Part shown: piece after piece, positions 44,703 to 54,015 of the stretch
How positions within the stretch are numbered: position 1 is the first letter of the stretch
How the letters are laid out: each line of letters starts with the position of its first letter
NCBI GenBank assembly: GCA_012064385.1
Contig: QRDG01002512.1
Span: forward strand, 278,484-342,483
Direction: 5' to 3'
DNA: 64,000 bases
From: Puccinellia tenuiflora
Taxonomy: Eukaryota; Streptophyta; Magnoliopsida; Poales; Poaceae
Translations under genes and position numbers: made by a program
Notes under the pieces: generated by a model
Databases searched by the model: none
Told to the model about the DNA's origin: nothing
What the model saw: only the letters and a program-made list of their open reading frames with translations

Positions 44703-45158
44703 TGACGTGGGGTTACCACGCCAAATCCCTCGGATGACATCCTCGGGTTGAGAGAATAGGTGAGGAAGATGGTGGTACTGGTGGATTCGTCGGCTGACAA
44801 GAGAGATTTACCCAGATTCAGGCCCCCGAAGGTAAAAGCCCTACGTCCTGCTTGTCTGGTATTGATGATGATGAGGTTACAGATGGGTTACAATGGCGAG
44901 ATCGTGAGATTCGATCTCGCTAGGGTTTCTGGCGGTGAGTATGAACGTGTCCTAGGTCGGAGGTCCTCCCAGTCCTTAAATAGTGGGACTGGGTCTCGGG
45001 TCCTATACCGACTAGGTTTACATCTGGGCCTTACCGACCTAATATTTCTAGCCTTTCCTTCGGGGCCTCTTTCCTGGGCCTGATGACAGATGGGACTTTT
45101 ATTCTCTTCCGCACCAGGGTAGTCCATGGTGGCACACCCGAAAGGTGTACCCACGTCA
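44703..45158 (-). repeat. Right LTR (5' LTR by transcription) of the Gypsy element
   Basis: 456 bp, matching 31944-32399 with about nine base differences. It contains the promoter side for gag-pol on the minus strand. Confidence 0.92.
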
Positions 45159-45600
45159 CGCTTCACCAACCCCGCTTACTCCGTAGTAAGTTCCGACACT
45201 TAGAGGTGAAAACCCCCGTTTCGGGTGCCGGGCATGGAATCATGCGACGGACCACATGGAATGTTGGTTCCCCTTGGTTCTATGTACCAAACTAACACAC
45301 AACCAAGCAAAAAAGTTCATGCGTCTACCCCCTCTCGGCGCCGGTCAAAGGGGTAGATCGACAGGTTGGACTTTTTTCCAGCGGGTGTAGGGTTTCGCCG
45401 TAGCTGGGGTCCGAAGCGTCGGAATCCCACCAAAGCTTGCATTGGTCCCTAATATATGTATAAGAGTGTGTTGGTAGGTTGCGGGAACCAAGATACAGCT
45501 CCGAGGTGCGACCCGCTTCACCAACCCCGCTTACTCCGTAGTAAGTTCCGACACTTAGAGGTGAAAACCCCCGTTTCAGGTGCGGCATGGAATGCGACCA
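45159..45600 (+). repeat. 353-bp satellite, right fragment of the array
   Basis: It continues the array from the CGCTT target site in the same orientation and phase as 31943: one rest-monomer and most of another. The last copy is broken near 45580-45625, where GCATGGAATGCGACC interrupts the normal order. Confidence 0.9.
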
Positions 45601-46130
45601 TGGAATCATGCGACGGACCGCATGGAATGTTTGGTTATGACATAGGAACATGGAAAACCATCTATTATCATGGATTCTAACAAGATTGCCACCGTTTCCA
45701 CCGAAACGGGAGTGTTCAGCTATAAGTCAAGAAACTTAGTACAGAGAGAGTGCAGTCGGTGAAGACGGTCATACCTCAGAGTAAAATCATGCACTCCCAA
45801 AACACCCAACACACTTGTACACACATGGTAGGGCAAAACCTAGGTTTGGGTGGGTTTCCGATGCTCCGGGGGTCCGGGGTAGACGAAACCCTAGATCCGC
45901 AGGGAAAAAACCATAACGTTTTCGTCTACCACCTTGACCAGCGTCGAAAGAGGGTAGGCACATGGACTTTTTCCCTTGGTTGTGAGTTGTTATGACATAG
46001 GAACATGGAAAACAACCTATTATCATAGATTCTCACAAAATTGCCACCGGCCGGTTACACCGAAACGGGACTTTTCGCCCGTTACGTCCACTTGTTAGGG
46101 GTTTCGACGCATGCAGCCCGCACTACCGGA
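45600..46130 (-). repeat. Inverted, diverged satellite monomers at the array edge
   Basis: This stretch reads as the reverse complement of the main monomer with many changes: ACACTTGTACACACATGGTA against ACACTCTTATACATATATTA, then GGGTTTCCGATGCTCCGG, GACGAAACCCTAGATCCGC and CTTTTTCCCTTGGTTGTGAG. TATGACATAGGAACATGG recurs at 45634 and 45992, a 358-bp spacing, so about one and a half inverted units are present. Confidence 0.8.
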
Positions 46131-46249
46131 GGGTTTATATATATTATCGAGAAAAATAATTAATTTAAGTAAATGAGTGTATTAGAAGCCTTAACAAAAA
46201 GTAAACAAAGGAAGCCTATGAAAACAGAAGAAATAAGAGGGGGGGGGGG

Positions 46250-46772
46250 TGCAAACACATGGTTTGCCGTGCGTTTCATCCTAGGACACACGGCAAAGAA
46301 GGTTTGCCGTGATGGTCTACTAAGGGCTCACGGCAAAGAGGAGATGTGCCGTGCGCCGTTTACCATGGCGCACGGCAAAGAGGAGATGTGCCGTGCGCTG
46401 CGTTCACCAGCACGGCATAGTGTTTCCCGCGAATTGTTTTAGAGCGCGGGAATTAGCCTCGCGACGGGAATTTTTTTCCCGCGAAATATTTGGGAAGCGC
46501 GGCAAATCCTGGTCAACAGGTTTGCCGTGCAGGCTAGCACGACGCACGGCAAAGGAGTCTTTGCCGAGTGGTTTACGTTTGCCGTGCGCTTTTTGTTTAT
46601 TTTGCCGTGCGGGTTTCTTTACCGTGCGCTCTGCGTCTGATCTGCCGTGTGGTTTTCTTTGCCGTGATCGTTTCCTGGCCCCCACGGCAAAGAATTCTTT
46701 ACCGTGTTCCGTGAATCTGGAAGCGCACGGCAAAGAAGGGTTTACACGGGAAAGACAGATTTTCCGGTAGTG
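46250..46772. repeat. Right subterminal repeats and terminus of the CACTA element
   Basis: About a dozen TTTGCCGTG/CACGGCAAA copies, the same motif as at 11.5-12.1 kb and 21.7 kb, ending in TTTTCCGGTAGTG at 46772. A run of about 11 G (46239-46249) precedes it. The open frames here are repeat-derived. Confidence 0.9.
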
Positions 46773-46775
46773 AAT

Positions 46776-47830
46776 CACGTATAGATTAGTCTAAAGGTTG
46801 CATCAACCACATGTGCCGGCCACGATCATACGAAAACAAGGACCCAGCTAGCCGATGTGCTTCCACAATTGAATATCGTCCTTCGCCTCCGGCCTCTTCA
46901 AAGCTTCCTCTACGGCTCATTCATTATCTCGTATAGAACACAACTATAATGGCTCCAGCTACCACTATTTATTCTTTCAAGAACCAGCAAGAGAACTAGG
47001 CTTGCCATTGCATACTACTCCCTCCGATTCATAATAATAAGTGTCGGAGATTTAGTACTAGTCTAATACAAAACTTGTAACCGACACTTATTTTGGATCG
47101 GAGGGAGTACTATTTACACCCTGCTCCGCATTTACGGAATCATACACAGTCTTCACCTTCAGCATATTAAGATCCGAATCAAGTGGTGAAACAATCTTTC
47201 TTATAAGATGGTGACTCCCCTTAAACATTCCATCTGGGAGTAAATTTAGCACTCCACCTCTTGTCATATATGGGCTATTAAGATATTTCCAGAAATTTGT
47301 TTATTGGGCTGCCCATATATGGGCTTAAATTTTCATAATCCTCCACTAGATCTCAAATTATCATTTAGAGATTTTTCAATTCTTGTTACTCGTTTATATA
47401 CGAGTGTTTCGAGAGAGACTGTTAAGTTAAACTTCAGCCTAGAGTTTTAAACTAATCTATCACCAACTTGAACACTAAACTCAGTCTTAAATTGCAAGTT
47501 CTCGCCAATAGATTTTACATGTCATAACCATTACCTGACTACCAGTAGCCTACCCCACAGGTGAAGCATATGGATCATACTCCCTGGTCCCTTTATAAAC
47601 TTATTAGAGATCAGCCAAGTCCCATAGACCGCAAGAGAACTAGGCTTGCCATTGCATACTACTCCCTCCGATTCATAATAAGTGTCGGAGATTTAGTACT
47701 AGTCCCTAAACCTTCCCTATATCTAAAAGGATTTTATTTTTCAAAATTTTTATCATTTTCTTTCACTTGGTGCAAAACTGAAAAGGCGATCCACGGAGGT
47801 GGGGGGGAGGGGGGGGGGGGGGGGGGTGGG
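46776..47830. other. CACTA right flank: no gene, two MITE copies and a G-run
   Basis: No coding signal is recognised. A 75-bp direct duplication (GCAAGAGAACTAGGCTTGCC... through GTCGGAGATTTAGTACTAGT) is present at 46987-47064 and 47631-47703. An interrupted G-run (one A) lies at 47801-47826. Confidence 0.6.
47018..47107. mobile_element. Stowaway-type MITE, 90 bp, TA target duplication
   Basis: The ends CTCCCTCCGATTCATAATA and GGATCGGAGGGAG are inverted, with TA on both sides (47016-47017, 47108-47109) and TGTCGG/CCGACA inner pairing. A truncated second copy starts at 47659 within the direct duplication. Confidence 0.85.
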
Positions 47831-48241
47831 ATCTGTTTAAAAAAAATTTGTGGCGCATGGGGCCACATGCGCCATAGAAATGTCACTTTCTGCGGCGCAT
47901 GTAGAAGAATGCGCCACAGAAAGCCACATTTCTGTGGCGCATGGGGCCACATGCGCCCCAGAAAGCCACCGAAATGGCTCCCCCCAATCATTGGTGCCGG
48001 GGCCCACCATATTTCTGTGGCGCATGGGTCTAGATGCGCCACAGAAATGTGGCTTTCTGTGGCGCATCTAGACCCATGTGCCACAGAAAGCCACATTTCT
48101 GTGGCGCATCTGGACCCATGCGCTTCCAAATTTTCTGTGGCGCATGGCTATTTGGTGCGCCACAGAAAATATTTCGGTGGCGCATGGCTATTTGGTGCGC
48201 CACAAAATCAGTTTCCACCTATAGCTAGTTTCCTAGTAGTG
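47830..48241. mobile_element. One end of a second, truncated CACTA-like element
   Basis: The right end in reverse complement starts CACTACTAGGAAACTAGC. Inward of it, ten or so copies of TTTCTGTGGCGCATG and CATGCGCCACAGAAA alternate as inverted pairs, the CACTA subterminal pattern. I find no opposite terminus; the left side runs into the G-tract. The apparent ORFs across it are repeat-made. Confidence 0.7.
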
Positions 48242-49337
48242 CATCGACTAATAAAGGCTGGTGTCATGACGAAAGAAACTATATTTTGTGGTTCGACGAG
48301 GCAAATATGGTGGAAGGACTGCTCGATCGGTGATTCCACCGAGTGGACCATGCTAGAGGCGGAGCAGCGCAAAAATCTAAGGGGAATTTAGGAAGTAGTG
48401 CACTTTTTACCGCTTCTTCGGGTTTTCTTATAAATGGTGGCTAAAATTGTAAAAATGATAAAATGCCTCTATTAAAAAAAACCTTTCAAGTTTGTATCCG
48501 GGTAACGAAAGTGTACTTTTATTTTGTTACCTAATCCAACTGATTGTCTTCATGTGTCTGTGCTGACTAAGGCTCCTATTTTAGACAATGAAGTTCACAA
48601 CACTTTTGATATGATTATTTTATACGATGAGTATAAACATATTAATAAAACCACATGCCTAATAAAAACACCCTAACAAGAAGCGATAGGAGAAATATTG
48701 ACTTAATGAAACTATTCTATATGTTTATCTATCAAAATATTATTAGTTGGGACATTTGGGTTCTACTTCAGATTACATATAAAAATACACATTTTTTCTT
48801 TCAATCTCTTATGGTTCGAAATACAAATGATGGAGTCTACTCTATTTTAAACATATAAACATTCCGGAGATCACAATAAATCTCCTATTCATAGAGCTAT
48901 TTTCCCCAAAGATTTCTATGTTTACCAAAAGGGTTGAACTATGAGTTCTACAAAATCCATCCGTGCGGATGGACGGGTTGATGACTAGTGCTTATAATTG
49001 ATGTACACTAACATAACTGAATTTCAAACGGATTTCCTGCTCCCACTCTAGAACTGCATCCACCGTGAGGTTAGTCGACTGGACAAGAACTGCAAAACGC
49101 ACCAAGCAGATTTGAAACATATATTAATATATAAGTAACAGCCCCGCCGGCGAGCGAGCGGTTTTGATCCAGAGTCAGATGCATTCATTGCCATCTTCCC
49201 ATGCATGTATGAAATTCAGCTAATATTGTTGCCATTGAGACCCGGGTGTGAAGCAAATGAAAGTACATGCAAATATCATATGGTATTGGATGTCAACATG
49301 CAATATTACCAGAGTTTATTACACATCAAGCACGCTT
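48242..49337. other. Spacer without recognised features
   Basis: AT-rich non-coding sequence. I see no gene, no clear repeat and no terminal motifs in it. Confidence 0.5.
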
Positions 49338-49345
49338 GCCAGGGG

Positions 49346-52078
49346 TAGGGATGGCAATGGGGACCGTTTACCCGAAACCCGATGGGGTTTTCCTCCATAA
49401 GGGGCCGGGTGTGTGGTATGTTATTTGCCCCCATGGGGACCTTCACGCTAACCATTTGCCCCCCATCGGGTACAACGGGGCGGGGGGCGTTCCATTAGTC
49501 CCCATACCCGAACCCCATGGAGCCCCGCAGCATATCAAACAAATCACATAAATTCATTGACCCTACCTTAATTTCAGATAATCAGCCGATCTGTTGCCAA
49601 ATAAGGCGTCTATATAAGCCAACGACCGGTTAAACCCTCGTCTCTCACCCGTGCGGCCGTCATTTTCAACCCCTGCTTTTCTCCATCCCACCTGCCGCCA
49701 TCCTTGTTTATTCTCCATCTCGGGGACACGTGGCGAGATGGACCCTTTCATTCCTGATGACAACCAACTGCTCCAGGCCGGAGCAACAACGGAGGGCTCG
49801 GGGTCGGGCGTGCGGCATCCAGGGAGCCAGGCCGGAGCTGTCACCATCGAGGGAGTTGTCTTCGGCGACCAGCATGCAGGGAGGCTGGCCGGAGCAGAGG
49901 CCGTCGGCGGCTCAGTCTTCCGCCTCCGGCCGCTAGGGAGCGGCCAAATCCCTGGGCGCACCCCGGGTGGACGCCCACCAGTCCGCGCATCTACTGCATC
50001 GAACAGATTCGTTGCTGCTGCAGCTGGTTCCTCCCGTTCCATCCATGCTAAGAAGAAGAAGAGCAACGTGTGAGTATCACATTTCCGTCCATGCTAAGAA
50101 GAAGAAGAGCAGCGTGTGAATCCCTGCTGCACACAATACGCGATGATTGCATCTTGAATATGTGAGAGTGTGAACCAACCGATCTGTGATATTTTTGTGT
50201 GTGAATCGATCTGTGATGCCTAGATCTAGTTAATTTGCACAGTGATTCAGTTAGCTAATTAATTTATACTCAGATCTATTTACGTAGTGTAGATCTTTCA
50301 CTAGTTTTCAATTTTATGTGAAAATCAGTAGTGATCACCAGTGTTTACACTAGACTGAGATGTTTACATAGTGACAGCATCATTATTCTGCTTGTTTGCT
50401 GAAAAATATTTCCATTGTTAGCACCTGCCATCATACTTGTTAAAAATATGAATCATTTGCTTCATCATATTTACTTTGATGAATTGATAATATTATTTTG
50501 TACTATTCTGTAGACTGAATGGGAGTGCCAAACTGCCAACAAAAGCCAAGATGCCCAAGATTTAGTTATATCAGCCGCCTCATCCTCACAGCCACAAGTA
50601 GTTGAGCACGTTCATGAACCTGTAGCAGCTGAAGTGGAAAATGCCAATGGGCCCGTGGAAATTTCCGATGATGATGGCTACTCTTCTCATGGGTATGGCT
50701 ACTCCTCTTGATCCAAGATACAAAAATGAAATGTTGCTTGTTTACTTCTCTAGTCTGCATGGTGTTAGTCCTGAAGAATGTCATGGTCTTTTTAGTGAGG
50801 TTGTTGCTACATTATGTACTTTGTTGGAAGAATACGAAGCTGATGAGAACGAAGATAATGGAGAATCATCACATGCCTCAGTACCTCCACCAAAAGCTAC
50901 AGCTCTTATGTCAGTTTTTAGTGCCCGCATTGCTCAGAAAAGGCCAGCTACTTATAGGTCTGAGTTAGATCAGTACATGATGGATGATTTGGTTCCATTG
51001 ACAAAGGATCACTTTGATGTGCTAGCTTGGTGGAAAGTGGCTGGTACACGCTATCCCACATTGAGAAAGGTAGCAAGAGATATTTTTGTTGTTCCTGTAA
51101 CCACGGTTGCATCAGAATCTGCTTTTAGCACAAGTGACAGGGTTCTTAGTGAGCACCGAAGCCGTCTAACTTCTAATCTGCTGGAGGCACTAATGTGCTC
51201 GCAAGATTGGCTCAAGAACAAATATAAAGGTATATATGCTTAAAATAATCTTGTTTATCATTCAAAGATTTCTTGGAGCCCTTTTATCTTTGCATATTTC
51301 ATTATCAAAAAATGAACATAACTCATGTATACCTTTCGTAGATGCAAGCAAAGCTGAGTCTGTGAGCTTCTGGTCTTGTCTTGAAGACATACAGGAGGGA
51401 TTACAGGTTTGTCTCTACAACTTATTAATTATGCAAGCTTCTTTATTTCATTTGTTTCTTCAACTATTTTATAAATGTATGTAGGGGCTGGCACTGTGAT
51501 TCAGTTGCGTTTGCGCCACTTCAAAGTTCAAATATTGGAAGAAGAATAAAGAAGCTGCTGGTGGTCTTTGATGCTGCAATAAATTATTTCGCTACTGTTA
51601 AAGTTTAATTTTGTGTCACTCCATTATGTCATGTCGTCCTGTGAACTATTTGAGTCAAACATAAGTACTCGTTATGTCTTATGTGTGTCAGTGTGTGGAG
51701 CTGTGACTCCGAGCACGTATTAAGTTATTGTTGAACTTAAATCTTTGAAATATTTTAATGGCATGTCTACTCTTTGATGCTTGTTATTTCCCCTCCTTTC
51801 ATATTGCAAGACTTCAAGTATGATTTCTTTTAGTGTTTCTTTCTGCAAGTGAAGATTTACTTGATTGATGATAAATCTGCTAACTAGTGCTTGTTGGTTG
51901 TTGCTGGCTAGTGGCTACTGCTCTATCTGTTGCCTACTGAAATATTCAGTTATATAGCTGTTTGAACATGTTTGCATTTTTTTCAAGCTGATTCGCTTTA
52001 GCTGCATGAATTTTGTTTGGACGGGGACGGGGGAGAGAAGGTAGTCCCCGAGCGGGGGCATACCCGTTGCCATTCCTT
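49346..52078 (+). mobile_element. 2.7-kb hAT transposon, internally deleted
   Basis: It is flanked by the 8-bp direct repeat GCCAGGGG (49338-49345 and 52079-52086). Terminal inverted repeats are TAGGGATGGCAATGGG and, at the right end in reverse complement, AAGGAATGGCAACGGG (13 of 16 match). GGGGAC/GTCCCC-rich subterminal zones lie inside both ends. It carries the remains of a hAT transposase gene on the plus strand but lacks the central catalytic region. Confidence 0.9.
49739..51499 (+). pseudogene. hAT transposase remnant (N-terminal exon and C-terminal dimerisation domain)
   Basis: A first exon starts MDPFIPDDNQLLQAGATTEG (ATG at 49739) and ends in the basic AKKKKSNV near 50071. A middle piece after an AG at about 50513 reads TEWECQTANKSQDAQD and ends in a stop just after GYGYSS. 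The C-terminal ORF from about 50692 reads MATPLDPRYKNEMLLVYF, then DHFDVLAWWKVAGTRYPTLR and TVASESAFSTSDRVLSEHRS, which is the hAT C-terminal dimerisation domain. A last exon near 51342-51405 adds AESVSFWSCLEDIQEG. The BED zinc finger and the RNase H-like core with its acidic residues are missing, so an internal deletion has joined the two ends. Known hAT transposases cut and paste the element; this product could not. Confidence 0.85.
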
Positions 52079-52259
52079 GCCAGGGGGCATCCCACGGTTT
52101 CCGAGTGGTTGGGTAGATACCCCATGGAATGGAAACCCAATCAATTTCCATCTAAATTCAGCAGCGCCGAAGTCTCCTCTCGTTTAATGTCACTACTATG
52201 GTGGCAGCGCACTTCTTAGGATATGCATTCGACAACGGCAGTTTAGACATAATTAATAC

Positions 52260-52539
52260 CCCATCCTTCCGAAAATGGGATGCTTATAGTTTTTATTCAA
52301 AGTCAAACTTTATATAGTTTGACGAACTATATTGATAAAAATATCAACATCTACAATAACAAATGCACACGATATGAACATATACTTCACGATGGTTCTA
52401 ACATTATTAATTTAAGATTATATATGCGGAAATTCTCTTTGGCTCCCGTCGATACTTTTTTCTTTATAATGGCCAAAGTTTGAAACGTTTGATTTTCACA
52501 AAAAATATATAGAAATCTTATTTTATGAACGAGGGAGTA
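52260..52539. mobile_element. Degenerate Stowaway-like MITE
   Basis: The left end CCCATCCTTCCGAAAATGGG and the right end TTATGAACGAGGGAGTA resemble a decayed CTCCCTCCGTTC inverted terminus. The interior is AT-rich and has TTTGAC/GTCAAA-like pairs typical of these elements. No clean target duplication. Confidence 0.5.
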
Positions 52540-53420
52540 TATACGAAGAGACTGAGCGGACCTAAACTGTGACGTATTATGGCAATACCAAGTGTCAGTG
52601 TCCAAATGCACGTCAGATCTACTGTCATGGTTTTATATATATCAATTTGTCAAAGTATAAACTATAATGTCAACTGCATTTCCTCTTTCGACGTATGGAA
52701 TAAATTAAAGGCCACAGTTGCTACAAATACCAATGCATACTTCACATGGTGCACAGCTCTCCATGCCGGAGTTGTGTTTGTACTTCGTTGGCTCATTGTT
52801 CAAGTTATTCCATGCAAATAAAGTTTAGTCAGGGCTATACTTCTCCTTCTCTTTACTCATTAATTATTTGAGTGCACTTGTAATAATTAATGTAGCACAT
52901 AGTCTTGATGCTTACGTCGCACGTTTCTTCCCTGAGCATCGCACGTTTTCTACGAAAAAAAAGAGAACGTTTTCCCACATAGAAATGCACGTACGAAAAT
53001 TGTTGCATAAGGTGAAGTGTGATTATATATTTGTGGTGAATAAACCTGGCACACGCTTCATATTTGACTAAACATAAATTCACAATAATAGTTCTGAGGC
53101 ACCCGTGACACGAAGAACACATATTTTCACCATGACACGAAGAACACATATACAGTTAGAATAAGTATGGAGGCAGAGGTTTCAAGTGATACCGGCTTTT
53201 TTTGAAAAAAAAATCTTGCAATACATATCTGTGACGTATATTGGAAACAAGATGAAAATAAAATCACCTAGTGGCAAAGGAGAACACTTTGGTTAGCAAG
53301 TATTAGGATTTCTGGTGCAGTTATGCGGTATCATGCATGCAGTATATGTTAGCAGAAATCATAATACTTGTTAGCCAATTAATCATGTTTAATGGTGTGT
53401 GAGATAATTGGACGTGGAGC
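52540..53420. other. Spacer without recognised features
   Basis: AT-rich sequence with no coding signal. CACGAAGAACACATAT occurs twice (about 53111 and 53137), a 26-bp tandem duplication. Confidence 0.5.
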
Positions 53421-53432
53421 CATGGGCGGAGC

Positions 53433-54015
53433 ATGGTGAGGCGTGACGGCAACAACATCATCGTCCACGAATGTGTGATCCGGGAAAGCAGCGGTGGCGG
53501 CCACATCATCTGTTCCACGCTAACGTCCATCAATTACATTAAGTGGTTGTTGGTGATGAAGATAAACTTGGCGCGCCCAAGGTGGCAAGGTCTCTGGGAG
53601 GACGTGTCCGGCATGGGTGCGCCGGGCAATCGCGAAGAGATGGAGGTGCTCTCGGAGATGCTCCGAGTGGTACCAAACCGGAGATGGTGCCGGTCCTCTC
53701 GGGCAAGGATATGTCCGCGGAGGCCAGAGAGGCCATCAAGCTGATGTAGACAAGGGCGATTTGTGCTCGCGAGGCGATGATGAAAAGGCTGCACAAATAA
53801 TTCGAGCATAATTTGGTATATTGATCACCAACATCGCACAAAACCTGCGCTCGTTGGGCGACACGGTTGAGGGGGTTAAAATCGCTAAAAAATTCTGCAT
53901 GAAGTTTCTAGTCAGTACACGCAGGTTGCCTGTTCGATTGAGACGATCCTCGTCCTCAACGGCATGTCCTTCGCGGAGCTAATCAGCCGCATGCGTTCCT
54001 CCACGGAGAGTGGTG
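53433..54015 (+). pseudogene. Decayed Copia-type gag fragment
   Basis: The start MVRRDGNNIIVHECVIRESS is followed by STLTSINYIKWLLVMKINLA and QGLWEDVS, the DUF4219-like beginning of plant Copia Gag proteins. In a second frame PEMVPVLSGKDMSAEAREAI follows (53686-53746), and in further frames ILITNIAQNLRSLGDTVEG (about 53821-53877) and FAELISRMRSSTESG (to 54013). These are consecutive parts of the UBN2-type gag domain, so at least three frame changes and a TAG have accumulated. I find no pol or LTR next to it, so it is an isolated fossil or a domesticated-then-lost fragment. Confidence 0.65.

Larger units (their letters stand above)
31944..45158 (-). mobile_element. 13.2-kb Gypsy (Ty3, Tat-like lineage) LTR retrotransposon in the satellite
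   Basis: LTRs of 456 bp (31944-32399 and 44703-45158) start TGACGTGG and end CCACGTCA, with target duplication CGCTT (31939-31943 and 45159-45163). I count about nine differences between the LTRs (roughly 2 percent). gag, protease, RT/RNase H and integrase run on the minus strand from the right LTR, in Ty3/Gypsy order with integrase last. An extra multi-exon ORF lies on the plus strand between integrase and the left LTR. The pol region has several stops and a frameshift, so the copy is defective. Confidence 0.93.
11485..46772 (-). mobile_element. Complete-ended 35.3-kb CACTA (En/Spm) transposon with nested insertions
   Basis: The left end is CACTACCGGAAATC and the right end, in reverse complement, is CACTACCGGAAAATC: 12 identical terminal bases. 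The 3-bp direct repeat AAT flanks both sides (11482-11484 and 46773-46775), as expected for CACTA insertion. Both ends carry many TTTGCCGTG/CACGGCAAA subterminal repeats. Transposase-type genes lie on the minus strand (TNP2 at 15.5-20.0 kb, a second ORF at 12.9-15.2 kb), so the element's 5' end is at 46772. Inside are a hAT insertion, a 353-bp satellite array and two LTR retrotransposons. Removing the two retrotransposons, the hAT element and their target copies leaves roughly 17 kb. It cannot be autonomous now because TNP2 is broken. Confidence 0.9.

Noticed and set aside
47561..48391. 276-codon ORF across 47.6-48.4 kb
   Set aside because: It crosses the G-run and the GTGGCGCATG inverted repeats of a truncated CACTA; the sequence is repetitive and without a known fold.
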